A stretch of DNA of 25,349 nucleotides from CAZOHG01 sp964579725 (GTDB taxonomy: Bacteria; Zhuqueibacterota; JdFR-76; BMS3Abin05), in NCBI GenBank assembly GCA_964579725.1, contig CAZOHG010000052.1, positions 1-25,349 of the forward strand, in the 5' to 3' direction. The notes under the pieces were generated by a model. The model was not told where the DNA came from, did not search any database, and was given only the letters and a program-made list of their open reading frames with translations. Made by a program: the position numbers and the translations under genes. Positions 16,147 to 22,857 of this stretch are shown here, one piece after another (the first letter of the stretch is position 1; each line of letters opens with the position of its first letter).

Positions 16147-17156
16147 AAACACACCTATTTTTCGTGATTTTTTTGTGGCTGGCAGGCGTTGAGTCCGTTT
16201 TTGCCGGAAAGTACGCGGCGGAATTTTTGAAAATTGGGGTCAGCCCCCGTGCAGCGGGATTGGCAGGGGCATTTGTGGCCATTCCGAAAGAAGGCACGGG
16301 CTTTTTGTGGAATCCCGCTGCTGTTGCCGGAGCCGGCAAAGAAGGGCATCTCTTTTCCGCCGCCCAATTCGGCGGATTTTCCGACCCTCTGGGGCGGTTG
16401 GACCACTTTGGGGTGACGTTGCCAATCAGACAAGCGGCGCTGGCTTTCAATTACATCCGCTTCGGCGTGGACGACATTCCGATTTACCCGGAATTGCGCG
16501 GTGAGAATATTGCTCAGCGCCTACGAGACCCTGCCCTGCGTCCCGACGGAAAGCCAAGCGGCTATTTCGGAGACGTAGAGCAGGCATTTGTGGTGACGTT
16601 TGCCAAAAACACCCGCAGCCATTTGGATTTGGGCTGGTTGTACAAGCAAATCGCGGTGGAAATTCCGTGGGGGGTCAATTTGAAAATCCTGCGAAGTCGT
16701 TTGGGGCAGGTAACGGCTTCCGGCTTGGGGTTGGACGCGGGATTTCAAATCAGAGTGGGGCTGGCCGAGTTTTTCGATTTGGCCCAATTGGGAAAACTGA
16801 GCTTTGGTTTTACGTGGAAAAATCTTACGCAGAGCAGTCTGACGTGGTCCACCCACCATTCCGACGTCATTGGGGGCGAAATTCTGTGGGGGATGGCTTA
16901 CGTCCAGCCTCTTGAGGTGTGGAGAAGTCAATTGTGCGTGACGTTTCAGCACAGTTCAACTGAAAAACCAGCCGTCGGACTGGAATGGAGTGTGAAAAAT
17001 CGACTCCGGCTGCGACTGGGGAGTCGGGACAAACACCTGACCCTTGGAGCGGGACTGGCCTTTTGGCGAATAGAAGTGGGGTATGCCCTGGAAACCGGCC
17101 AGTTGAACCCGTCGCACCGTGTGGGAATTTCCTATTATTTTCGGGAGGCAAAATGA
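16143..17156 (+). CDS. PorV/PorQ-like outer-membrane beta-barrel protein
   Basis: A 337-residue exported protein starting at ATG 16143, which overlaps the protease stop (ATGA). The signal peptide MKTHLFFVIFLWLAGVESVFA is followed by a likely cut after Ala21. The mature start AAEFLKIGVSPRAAGLAGAF and, further on, FLWNPAAVAG match the start of the PorV/UPF0164 barrel family (pattern AxFLxIGxxARAxGxGGAF...WNPA). Alternating strand-like segments continue to a C-terminal strand ending YYFRE. In Bacteroidota PorV is the shuttle that brings type IX cargo to the PorU sortase. Here the two genes are translationally coupled, which supports a shared function. The longer upstream frame (from 16026) lies inside the protease gene and is rejected. 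Being somewhat shorter than Bacteroidota PorV, it may be a generic family member. Confidence 0.85.
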   Translation: MKTHLFFVIFLWLAGVESVFAGKYAAEFLKIGVSPRAAGLAGAFVAIPKEGTGFLWNPAAVAGAGKEGHLFSAAQFGGFSDPLGRLDHFGVTLPIRQAALAFNYIRFGVDDIPIYPELRGENIAQRLRDPALRPDGKPSGYFGDVEQAFVVTFAKNTRSHLDLGWLYKQIAVEIPWGVNLKILRSRLGQVTASGLGLDAGFQIRVGLAEFFDLAQLGKLSFGFTWKNLTQSSLTWSTHHSDVIGGEILWGMAYVQPLEVWRSQLCVTFQHSSTEKPAVGLEWSVKNRLRLRLGSRDKHLTLGAGLAFWRIEVGYALETGQLNPSHRVGISYYFREAK

Positions 17157-17869
17157 AAAAAATCCGCCTGAAATTCATTTTCTTGTTGATATTGTCTCCA
17201 ATTTTTCTTACCTTTCACTGCAAATCAAAGGTGTCTGACCCGGTGGTCCAAAAACCGAATCCGCCGATCCTGGTTCCCAAAACATCCGAAATCGCTGGTG
17301 AAGAAAAAGGAATTGACGCCATTCCGGAAAAGGACGCCATTTTCGTGGAGTGGTTTTCCACAAAGAACCAAACGGCGGAAAAGTGGAGGCTTTTTCGAGA
17401 GGTTTCAGGAGAAGACTTCCGTTTGGTTGCGGAGTTGGCTGCAAGTGACACCTTTTATGTGGACAAAGACATTTTTCTGGGGAAGCGGTACTTTTATTTT
17501 TTAACGGCAGTGGACGCAAGGGGGCGAGAAAGCGCGCCGTCGGACACGGTGTCGTACAAATTGTTGCCAAAAGCCGTTCATTTGGGTAACACGCTCACAC
17601 CACACCCGGAGTTTGAGTGGGGTTTTACGGAAATCCCACCGGTTTTGTACGTGTTGCGACTGTTTCGAAATCCTGACGGGGAGTTGATTTGGCTCAGTAA
17701 AATAACGCCACGCTACGGTTCTGTGGAACGAACCCAGTTTAATTGGGACAAAACCGCTGAGGTGGATTCTTTGGAGCGGGGTGTTTCCTATTTTTGGCGC
17801 GTCGATGAAATTGGGGCCGAGGAAAACGCCGGTTCCGAGTCGAATTGGAAAATATTTACTCTACCCTGA
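17153..17869 (+). CDS. Exported FN3-like protein, putative lipoprotein; third gene of the PorU-PorV unit
   Basis: A 238-residue protein whose ATG overlaps the PorV-like stop by ATGA; GGGAGG (17142-17147) is its ribosome site. A basic, hydrophobic signal is followed by LTFHC, a poor lipobox because His sits before the Cys, so lipidation at Cys22 is uncertain. The mature part shows two fibronectin-type-III-like stretches. The first runs about 60-140 (FVEWFSTKNQ, then WRLFREV, then RYFYFLTAVDARGRES). The second runs about 150-238 (FEWGFTE, then YVLRLFRN, then GVSYFWRVDEIG). I do not recognise a named family. Being coupled to a sortase-like protease and a PorV-like barrel, it may be a periplasmic or surface accessory of that machinery. 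That role is inference from position. Confidence 0.75.
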   Translation: MKKIRLKFIFLLILSPIFLTFHCKSKVSDPVVQKPNPPILVPKTSEIAGEEKGIDAIPEKDAIFVEWFSTKNQTAEKWRLFREVSGEDFRLVAELAASDTFYVDKDIFLGKRYFYFLTAVDARGRESAPSDTVSYKLLPKAVHLGNTLTPHPEFEWGFTEIPPVLYVLRLFRNPDGELIWLSKITPRYGSVERTQFNWDKTAEVDSLERGVSYFWRVDEIGAEENAGSESNWKIFTLP

Positions 17870-17966
17870 TTGAAAATCGGAAGATAGATTTTTTTCGGTT
17901 TTGAGAGTCAGATTAGGTGAAAAGGTGAATTAGCCGACACAACGACGATTAGTTTGGGAGACGGGA

Positions 17967-18470
17967 ATGAAAGTGAAAATTTGGGGAATAAGTTTGGCAG
18001 TTCTTTTGGTGCTGGGCGCGACTCCGATTGTTTTCGGACAACAGCGGGCATTGGTAAATTACCAAAATCGCGGCGCACAATACATTATTGGGAACCAAGA
18101 CCAACTCCTGATTCGGGTGAATATTTGGGGATTTGTTCGGATGCCTGGCCAGTACCTGGTGCCCAATAAAACGGATCTGGTGTCCTTGATTTCTTACGCA
18201 GGGGGCCCGCTGGAAGATGCGCAGCTCAAAAATGTTCGGTTAATTCGTACGGCCCTGGGTGACAGCAGCGAAAAGATAATGGTCTTGAACTTAAAAAAAT
18301 ACATGGAAAGTGGAGCCACAAATGTGGATCCCATGCTGTTGCCAAACGACACCATTATTGTTCCCGCTACCACGTACCATTGGGTTATTAAGGGATTGGA
18401 ATTTGTAGGAAAGTTAGGTAGTATTGCTTATTTCTCTTATTTTGCCGTACGCTTAGTGCAAAATAAATAA
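17967..18470 (+). CDS. SLBB-domain export protein
   Basis: A 167-residue secreted protein. The signal peptide is residues 1-24, with a likely cut before Gln25 (VFG|QQ). A single SLBB-like beta-grasp segment follows: IRVNIWGFVRMPGQYLVPNK, then LVSLISYAGGPLEDA and NVRLIRTA (about 48-95), and the MLLPNDTIIVPA strand. It ends with a hydrophobic stretch near VGKLGSIAYFSYFAV (about 146-160). The first SLBB pattern (V-x-GFVRxPGxY) is that of polysaccharide export (Wza-like) proteins, but the Poly_export domain is missing, so it is a minimal version. The C-terminal hydrophobic segment may be a membrane anchor. GGGAGACGGG precedes the ATG. The sugar nucleotidyltransferase just downstream supports a link to surface glycans. 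Confidence 0.8.
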   Translation: MKVKIWGISLAVLLVLGATPIVFGQQRALVNYQNRGAQYIIGNQDQLLIRVNIWGFVRMPGQYLVPNKTDLVSLISYAGGPLEDAQLKNVRLIRTALGDSSEKIMVLNLKKYMESGATNVDPMLLPNDTIIVPATTYHWVIKGLEFVGKLGSIAYFSYFAVRLVQNK

Positions 18471-18494
18471 ACGATTAACAAAAAGGACGTTTTT

Positions 18495-19223
18495 ATGAAA
18501 GGTGTGGTTCTGGCCGGAGGGCTGGGCACGCGGCTCTACCCGCTCACTCGGGTAACCAACAAACACTTGTTGCCAATTTACGACAAGCCCATGATTTATT
18601 ATCCCATCGAAACCTTGGTTCGAGCCGGGATTGAGCAAATTCTTATTGTAACGGGCGGCAATAATGCAGGAGATTTTCTCCGGCTGTTGGGCAATGGGAA
18701 ACAATTCGGGCTGCGGCACATTAATTACACCTACCAGGAAGGCGAGGGGGGCATTGCAGATGCGTTGAAGTTGGCCGAATATTTTGCGGACAACGACAAG
18801 ATTGTGGTCATTTTGGGGGACAATATCATTGAAAAAGACATCCGCGCGTATGTCAAAGCCTTCGAGAAACAGCCGAAGGGTGCAAAGATTCTGTTGAAAG
18901 AAGTTCCGGATCCCCAACGATTTGGTGTGGCTGAGGTGGAGGGCGACCGGGTCGTACATATTGTGGAAAAGCCGCCTGTTCCGAAATCCAATTTGGCCGT
19001 GGTGGGCGTGTATATGTACGATTCGGAGGTTTTTGACATTGTCAAAAAATTACAGCCTTCCGACAGAGGAGAATTGGAGATTACAGACGTAAATAACGCC
19101 TACATTAAACGGGGGCAAATGACCTACAATGTTTTAGACGGCTGGTGGACAGACGCCGGGACATTCGAATCTCTTTTTCGGGCCAATAAGCTTGTGGCGG
19201 AAAAGAAATTAGCCTCCGTGTAA
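18495..19223 (+). CDS. RmlA-like glucose-1-phosphate thymidylyltransferase, short form
   Basis: A 242-residue nucleotidyltransferase. It opens with the signature VVLAGGLGTRLYPLT and continues with NKHLLPIYDKPMIYYPIETL, the nucleotide- and sugar-phosphate-binding start of RmlA/RfbA. Further landmarks are VILGDNIIE, DPQRFGVAEVE, VEKPPVPKSNLAVVGVYMYD and RGELEITDVNNAYI, then WWTDAGTFESL near the end. It lacks the roughly 50-residue C-terminal part of E. coli RfbA that helps form the allosteric site, so it belongs to the short archaeal/anaerobe type. The predicted reaction is dTTP plus glucose-1-phosphate to dTDP-glucose; another base or sugar cannot be excluded. AAGGACG lies before ATG 18495. 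It follows the SLBB gene by 24 bases and may share its operon. No rmlB, C or D is in the window. Confidence 0.9.
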   Translation: MKGVVLAGGLGTRLYPLTRVTNKHLLPIYDKPMIYYPIETLVRAGIEQILIVTGGNNAGDFLRLLGNGKQFGLRHINYTYQEGEGGIADALKLAEYFADNDKIVVILGDNIIEKDIRAYVKAFEKQPKGAKILLKEVPDPQRFGVAEVEGDRVVHIVEKPPVPKSNLAVVGVYMYDSEVFDIVKKLQPSDRGELEITDVNNAYIKRGQMTYNVLDGWWTDAGTFESLFRANKLVAEKKLASV

Positions 19224-19317
19224 AAAAAGCTAAAATTTTTCTTTGCTAATCCCGATAAAGGTATAGAAAAGGATCTTTCAGTATTAAATTTTGAACGGCT
19301 TAAGGAGGAGCCCCAAA

Positions 19318-20502
19318 ATGAAAAAAGGCATCGGGATTTTATTCGTTTTTGTGTTTTTGGCTTTCGGGACGGGTTTCGCACAGGAAACTTCCGGCGGAGA
19401 CGGATTGAACTATGTGCACTCGGCCCGAACAATCGGTAAGGGGTATTTGAATTCGTATTTTCATACCCGTTTTTTTGGTAAATTGGGGCAATCAGCTACG
19501 TCTTCGGCCATGTACTGGGATGTGCAGGGAGCCTTCGCTCTGAATTACGGTTTGAGCGATCGGATCGAGCTGCAACTTTTGCCCATTGTGTACCAGGACA
19601 CCAACCGAGGGAAACCGGGCTACAATATTCCGGACGATCTGTTCTTGAAAATGAAAATCGGAGGCTTGGGCAATCCGGAAAGTCCGTTCCGATTCGGTCT
19701 CATGACATTCGCTCGTATTCCCACGGCTAAGATGCACAATATTATTTTTGAACCCTATTCGGCGGGCACGGCCGAAGCAGGCTTTACCGGGTTAATGAGC
19801 TATTTCGGTGACGCTTCCTACCCGGAAGACAGCTACAGCGTTCATTTAAATTTGGGGTATCTTTTTCACAACGACGCCGGCAATAAGTTAACGGACAGTC
19901 CGGGCGACACGATTTCCAATAAGAGCATTTCTTCGGAAATTACGTACGGGTTCGGCGTGCGATATCCCTTTGACAAATGGGATATTACCGTTGAATTTAA
20001 TGGAAACGCATTTTTGCAGAAACCGCCGGTTACGGCCTATTCGCGTGAAAATTATTTCTACTTTACACCGGGCGTGCGGTACAAAATGCTGCGGTGGCTG
20101 AACATCGATTTTGCAGCCGATTTGCGTATGACGCCGGACAAAGATCAGACCGATTACACCTTTTTGCCGCATTTACCACAAACGCTGCCCAGCACGTGGC
20201 CGGATTGGCGGGTGCATTTGGCTGTTCAGGCGTTCATTTTGCCGTCCTCTTTGCGCAAGGAAAGTGAACGCGACATTCTTATGAAAAAGGCCGCCAGCCG
20301 TCGGGAACTGTTTGAGCAGATTGTGCGGGAGCAAAAAGAAACCGAAGCGGCGGAAAAAGAGCTTCAGCGGATTAAAGAGGAAAGACGTAAAGCTGAACAA
20401 GAACTGCAAAAATTGCGCAAGCTTTTAGAAGGCAAGCAATCGCAGAAGAAAACGGGTGCGCAAAAGCCGGAGCCGCAGAAACAATCGAAACCGAAGCCGT
20501 AG
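19318..20502 (+). CDS. Secreted beta-barrel-like protein with C-terminal coiled coil
   Basis: A 394-residue exported protein. ATG 19318 is preferred over the frame opening at 19291 because a strong AAGGAGGAG site (19302-19310) precedes it and the signal peptide MKKGIGILFVFVFLAFGTGFA then starts cleanly, with cut before Gln22. About 290 residues with alternating aromatic and polar strands follow (for example SAMYWDVQGAFALNYGLSDR), consistent with an outer-membrane beta-barrel. From about 318 it becomes a highly charged helix (RRELFEQIVREQKETEAAEK and on), predicted as coiled coil, and ends in a Lys/Pro/Gln-rich tail. I do not recognise the family. It lies 28 bases before glnB, so co-transcription with PII is likely. 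Confidence 0.8.
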   Translation: MKKGIGILFVFVFLAFGTGFAQETSGGDGLNYVHSARTIGKGYLNSYFHTRFFGKLGQSATSSAMYWDVQGAFALNYGLSDRIELQLLPIVYQDTNRGKPGYNIPDDLFLKMKIGGLGNPESPFRFGLMTFARIPTAKMHNIIFEPYSAGTAEAGFTGLMSYFGDASYPEDSYSVHLNLGYLFHNDAGNKLTDSPGDTISNKSISSEITYGFGVRYPFDKWDITVEFNGNAFLQKPPVTAYSRENYFYFTPGVRYKMLRWLNIDFAADLRMTPDKDQTDYTFLPHLPQTLPSTWPDWRVHLAVQAFILPSSLRKESERDILMKKAASRRELFEQIVREQKETEAAEKELQRIKEERRKAEQELQKLRKLLEGKQSQKKTGAQKPEPQKQSKPKP

Positions 20503-20530
20503 AAACGCGTCCCGATTCGGATTTTTGGGC

Positions 20531-20869
20531 ATGAAAAAATTAGACGTTATTATTAAACCTTTTAAATTGGACGATGTCAAAGAAGCTCTTCTTGAGGCCG
20601 GAATTAAAGGCATGACGATTTCGGAGGTACGGGGATTCGGGCGTCAACATGGCCACACCGAGCTTTACAGGGGAAGTGAGTATCGTATTGATTTTTTGCC
20701 GAAAATAAAAATCGAAATTGCCCTACCCGAGTCGGATGTGGAGCGAATCGTGGAAATCGTAATGTCGGCGGCGCGTACCGGGCAAATTGGCGACGGTAAA
20801 ATTTTTGTGTCCGATTTGGATGAAGTCATTCGAATACGAACAGGAGAATCTGGAAAGGATGCTTTATAG
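20531..20869 (+). CDS. glnB: Nitrogen regulatory protein P-II
   Basis: A 112-residue PII protein that senses 2-oxoglutarate and ATP/ADP and controls nitrogen metabolism. It starts MKKLDVIIKPFKLDDVKEAL, and the T-loop has Tyr51 in GSEYRIDF, the residue uridylylated by GlnD in proteobacteria. The B-loop region with TGQIGDGKIFV and the C-terminal RIRTGE are conserved. ATG 20531 gives a start aligned with E. coli GlnB; the frame runs further upstream into the barrel gene but without a family match. There is no clear ribosome site (upstream sequence GGATTTTTGGGC), so translation may depend on upstream coupling. A strong terminator follows, then glnA. By alignment to memory it is GlnB-type rather than GlnK, but no amtB is next to it, so the subtype is not certain. 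Confidence 0.95.
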   Translation: MKKLDVIIKPFKLDDVKEALLEAGIKGMTISEVRGFGRQHGHTELYRGSEYRIDFLPKIKIEIALPESDVERIVEIVMSAARTGQIGDGKIFVSDLDEVIRIRTGESGKDAL

Positions 20870-20903
20870 TCTCTTCTTTTTAGGTATTTTTCAATTTAAT
20901 GGG

Positions 20904-20935
20904 AAAAGACCCTCCAAATATGGCGGGTCTTTTTT
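20904..20935 (+). terminator. Rho-independent terminator after glnB
   Basis: AAAAGACCC (20904-20912) pairs with GGGTCTTTT (20925-20933) over a 12-base loop, and the T-run continues to 20935. It lies 35 bases after the glnB stop. Confidence 0.85.
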
Positions 20936-21022
20936 GTATCTTCTCAGCAGGTGGTTTCCCCAACAAACAGACAAACTTCCCAACGGCAGCCGCAGGAAAC
21001 TCAGGTCGATTTAAATTTTCTT

Positions 21023-21057
21023 TTGACATTTTATTTTGGGGGTAAACAAAATTTTGT
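21023..21057 (+). promoter_or_regulatory. Possible glnA promoter and palindromic operator
   Basis: TTGACA (21023-21028) is a perfect -35-type hexamer, but no good -10 box is spaced 17 bases after it. Overlapping that region is the exact 12-base palindrome ACAAAATTTTGT (21046-21057). This suggests regulator control of glnA about 60-90 bases before the start codon. No sigma-54 -24/-12 site was seen. Confidence 0.4.
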
Positions 21058-21100
21058 GAAGTGTACCATTCACGTACGGTAAAGCTCCATAACTAAACTG

Positions 21101-21109
21101 AGGAGGTGA
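21101..21109 (+). promoter_or_regulatory. Strong ribosome-binding site of glnA
   Basis: AGGAGGTGA sits just before ATG 21113 with about six bases between the AGGAGG core and the start. It is a near-perfect Shine-Dalgarno sequence and fixes the start. Confidence 0.9.
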
Positions 21110-21112
21110 ATC

Positions 21113-22531
21113 ATGGGTAAAACGTATGCGGACCTGTTAAAACTGGTCAAGGAGAACGAGATCAAAATGGTGGATCTCAAATTTCAAGATTTCCCGGGGC
21201 AATGGCAGCATTTTTCAATGCCCATTTCCATGATGGACGAAACCCTGTTCGAAGAAGGAGCCGGATTTGACGGATCCAGTATTCGAGGCTGGCAGGGAAT
21301 TAATGAAAGCGACATGCTGGTGATTCCCGATCCCGATTCCGCTTTCATTGACCCGTTCATGACCCCCAAAACACTCAGCCTCATTTGCGATGTGGTCAAT
21401 CCGCTCACCAAGGAAAAGTATTCTCGCTGCCCTCGAAACATCGCGCAAAAGGCGGAGGATTTCCTTCGCTCCACCGGAATAGCCGACCAGGCCTTTTTCG
21501 GACCGGAGGCCGAATTTTTCATTTTTGACAATATTCAATTTGAACAAACTCCCAATTCAGCCTTCTATTTTGTGGATTCTATCGAAGGACGCTGGAATTC
21601 CGGTCGGGAAGAAAACCCGAACCTGGGGCACAAACCCCCGTACAAGGGAGGCTATTTCCCTGTGCCGCCGTTGGACGCCCTGAATAACATTCGGGCCGAA
21701 ATGGTTATGGTCATGCAGGAAAGCGGCCTGAACGTGGAATACCACCACCACGAAGTGGCAACGGGCGGGCAGTGTGAAATCGACTTGCGCTTTGACACTC
21801 TGGTGAAAATGGCCGATTCCCTCATGCTTTACAAGTACATTGTCAAAAATGTCGCTTTGCGCAACAATTTGACGGCTACTTTCATGCCCAAGCCGCTCTA
21901 CAATGACAACGGCAGCGGGATGCACGTGCACCAGAGTTTGTGGAAGAACGGAAAACCCCTTTTTGCGGGCACGGAGTACGCCGGAATGAGCGAATTGGGA
22001 CTGTATTACATCGGGGGGATTCTCAAGCACGCCCGTGCCTTAACGGCCATTACCAATCCGACCGTCAATTCGTACAAGCGTTTGGTGCCGGGTTTTGAAG
22101 CGCCGGTCAATTTGGCCTACTCCCAGCGAAATCGCAGTGCGTCGATTCGCATTCCAATGTACTCGGCAAATCCCAAAACCAAACGCATTGAGGTCCGCTT
22201 TCCGGATCCCTCAACCAACCCGTATTTCGCCTTTGCCGCCATGCTCATGGCTGGATTGGACGGAATCCTGAACAAAATCGATCCGGGCGACCCCATCGAT
22301 AAAAACATCTACGATTTGCCGCCCGAAGAATTGAGCAACATTCCCACCACGCCGGGCAGCCTGGATGAAGCGCTGGACGCCCTGGAAAATGACGCCGATT
22401 TTCTCCTGAAGGGAGATGTTTTTACCGAGGACGTTATTGACACGTGGATCGCCTACAAGCGGGAAAATGAAGTCGACCCCATTCGGTTGCGGCCCACGCC
22501 AATGGAGTTCGAGCTCTATTACGACGTGTAA
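21113..22531 (+). CDS. glnA: Glutamine synthetase type I
   Basis: A 472-residue GSI that makes glutamine from glutamate, ammonia and ATP; the family forms dodecamers. Landmarks: FDGSSIRGWQ (about 52-61), the glutamate/ATP-site motif NDNGSGMHVHQSLWK (about 264-278), NPTVNSYKRLVPGFEAP, and RNRSASIRIP. The adenylylation site Tyr400 sits in KNIYDLPPEE, matching the E. coli Tyr397 context, so this is the GSI-beta type that can be regulated by covalent AMP. Length equals E. coli GlnA plus a few residues. It has its own leader with a palindrome and its own terminator. With glnB directly upstream, the pair forms a nitrogen-assimilation cluster. GlnD and GlnE are not in the window, so actual modification cannot be judged. 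Confidence 0.97.
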   Translation: MGKTYADLLKLVKENEIKMVDLKFQDFPGQWQHFSMPISMMDETLFEEGAGFDGSSIRGWQGINESDMLVIPDPDSAFIDPFMTPKTLSLICDVVNPLTKEKYSRCPRNIAQKAEDFLRSTGIADQAFFGPEAEFFIFDNIQFEQTPNSAFYFVDSIEGRWNSGREENPNLGHKPPYKGGYFPVPPLDALNNIRAEMVMVMQESGLNVEYHHHEVATGGQCEIDLRFDTLVKMADSLMLYKYIVKNVALRNNLTATFMPKPLYNDNGSGMHVHQSLWKNGKPLFAGTEYAGMSELGLYYIGGILKHARALTAITNPTVNSYKRLVPGFEAPVNLAYSQRNRSASIRIPMYSANPKTKRIEVRFPDPSTNPYFAFAAMLMAGLDGILNKIDPGDPIDKNIYDLPPEELSNIPTTPGSLDEALDALENDADFLLKGDVFTEDVIDTWIAYKRENEVDPIRLRPTPMEFELYYDV

Positions 22532-22553
22532 AAGAATACCTTCCTCTTTCCGG

Positions 22554-22583
22554 AAAGCCCCCGTTCTGCGGGGGCTTTTCTTT
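22554..22583 (+). terminator. Rho-independent terminator after glnA
   Basis: AAAGCCCCCG (22554-22563) pairs with CGGGGGCTTT (22569-22578) over the loop TTCTG, followed by TTCTTT. It lies 22 bases after the glnA stop. The stem is 10 perfect pairs. Confidence 0.92.
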
Positions 22584-22752
22584 AAAAAACAGCCCCTTAC
22601 TTTTTCTAAAATTCCAACTGGAGTTTTTTCTTGAACCTGACCGCTGATTTACCGGGCAATTGTGCGTTCGATTTCCCGCTTCTTTTTGTGTAGGTGCTCG
22701 CTTTGTCTTGCAATTGCTTCGGAAATTTCGTAAATTTTTCAAGGAAATTCTC

Positions 22753-22857
22753 ATGTACAACGCCAGTTCAAGAGCAAAAATTGAGCGCCTTTTTCCCGCT
22801 CTTTTTGCCAAATGTGCCACGAATCAGGGAAAATCCCGATGCCATTTCGAAAAGTAA
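22753..22857 (+). CDS. Possible small upstream ORF before the GWxTD gene
   Basis: A 34-codon frame starts at ATG 22753 with AAGGA (22741-22745) seven bases upstream and ends at TAA 22855-22857, overlapping the GWxTD start at 22839 by 19 bases in another frame. The peptide (MYNASSRAKIERLF and on) has no family I recognise. It could be a leader peptide that couples translation, or chance. The surrounding stretch 22584-22838 shows nothing else. Confidence 0.2.
   Translation: MYNASSRAKIERLFPALFAKCATNQGKSRCHFEK

Noticed and set aside
17870..17966. Terminator after the FN3-like gene (AAAATCG with CGGTTTT)
   Set aside because: Stem of seven pairs with a wobble and a 17-base loop; too weak to annotate.
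20456..20530. Upstream extension of glnB into the barrel gene
   Set aside because: The added residues are a shifted reading of the Lys/Arg-rich barrel tail, and ATG 20531 aligns with known PII starts.
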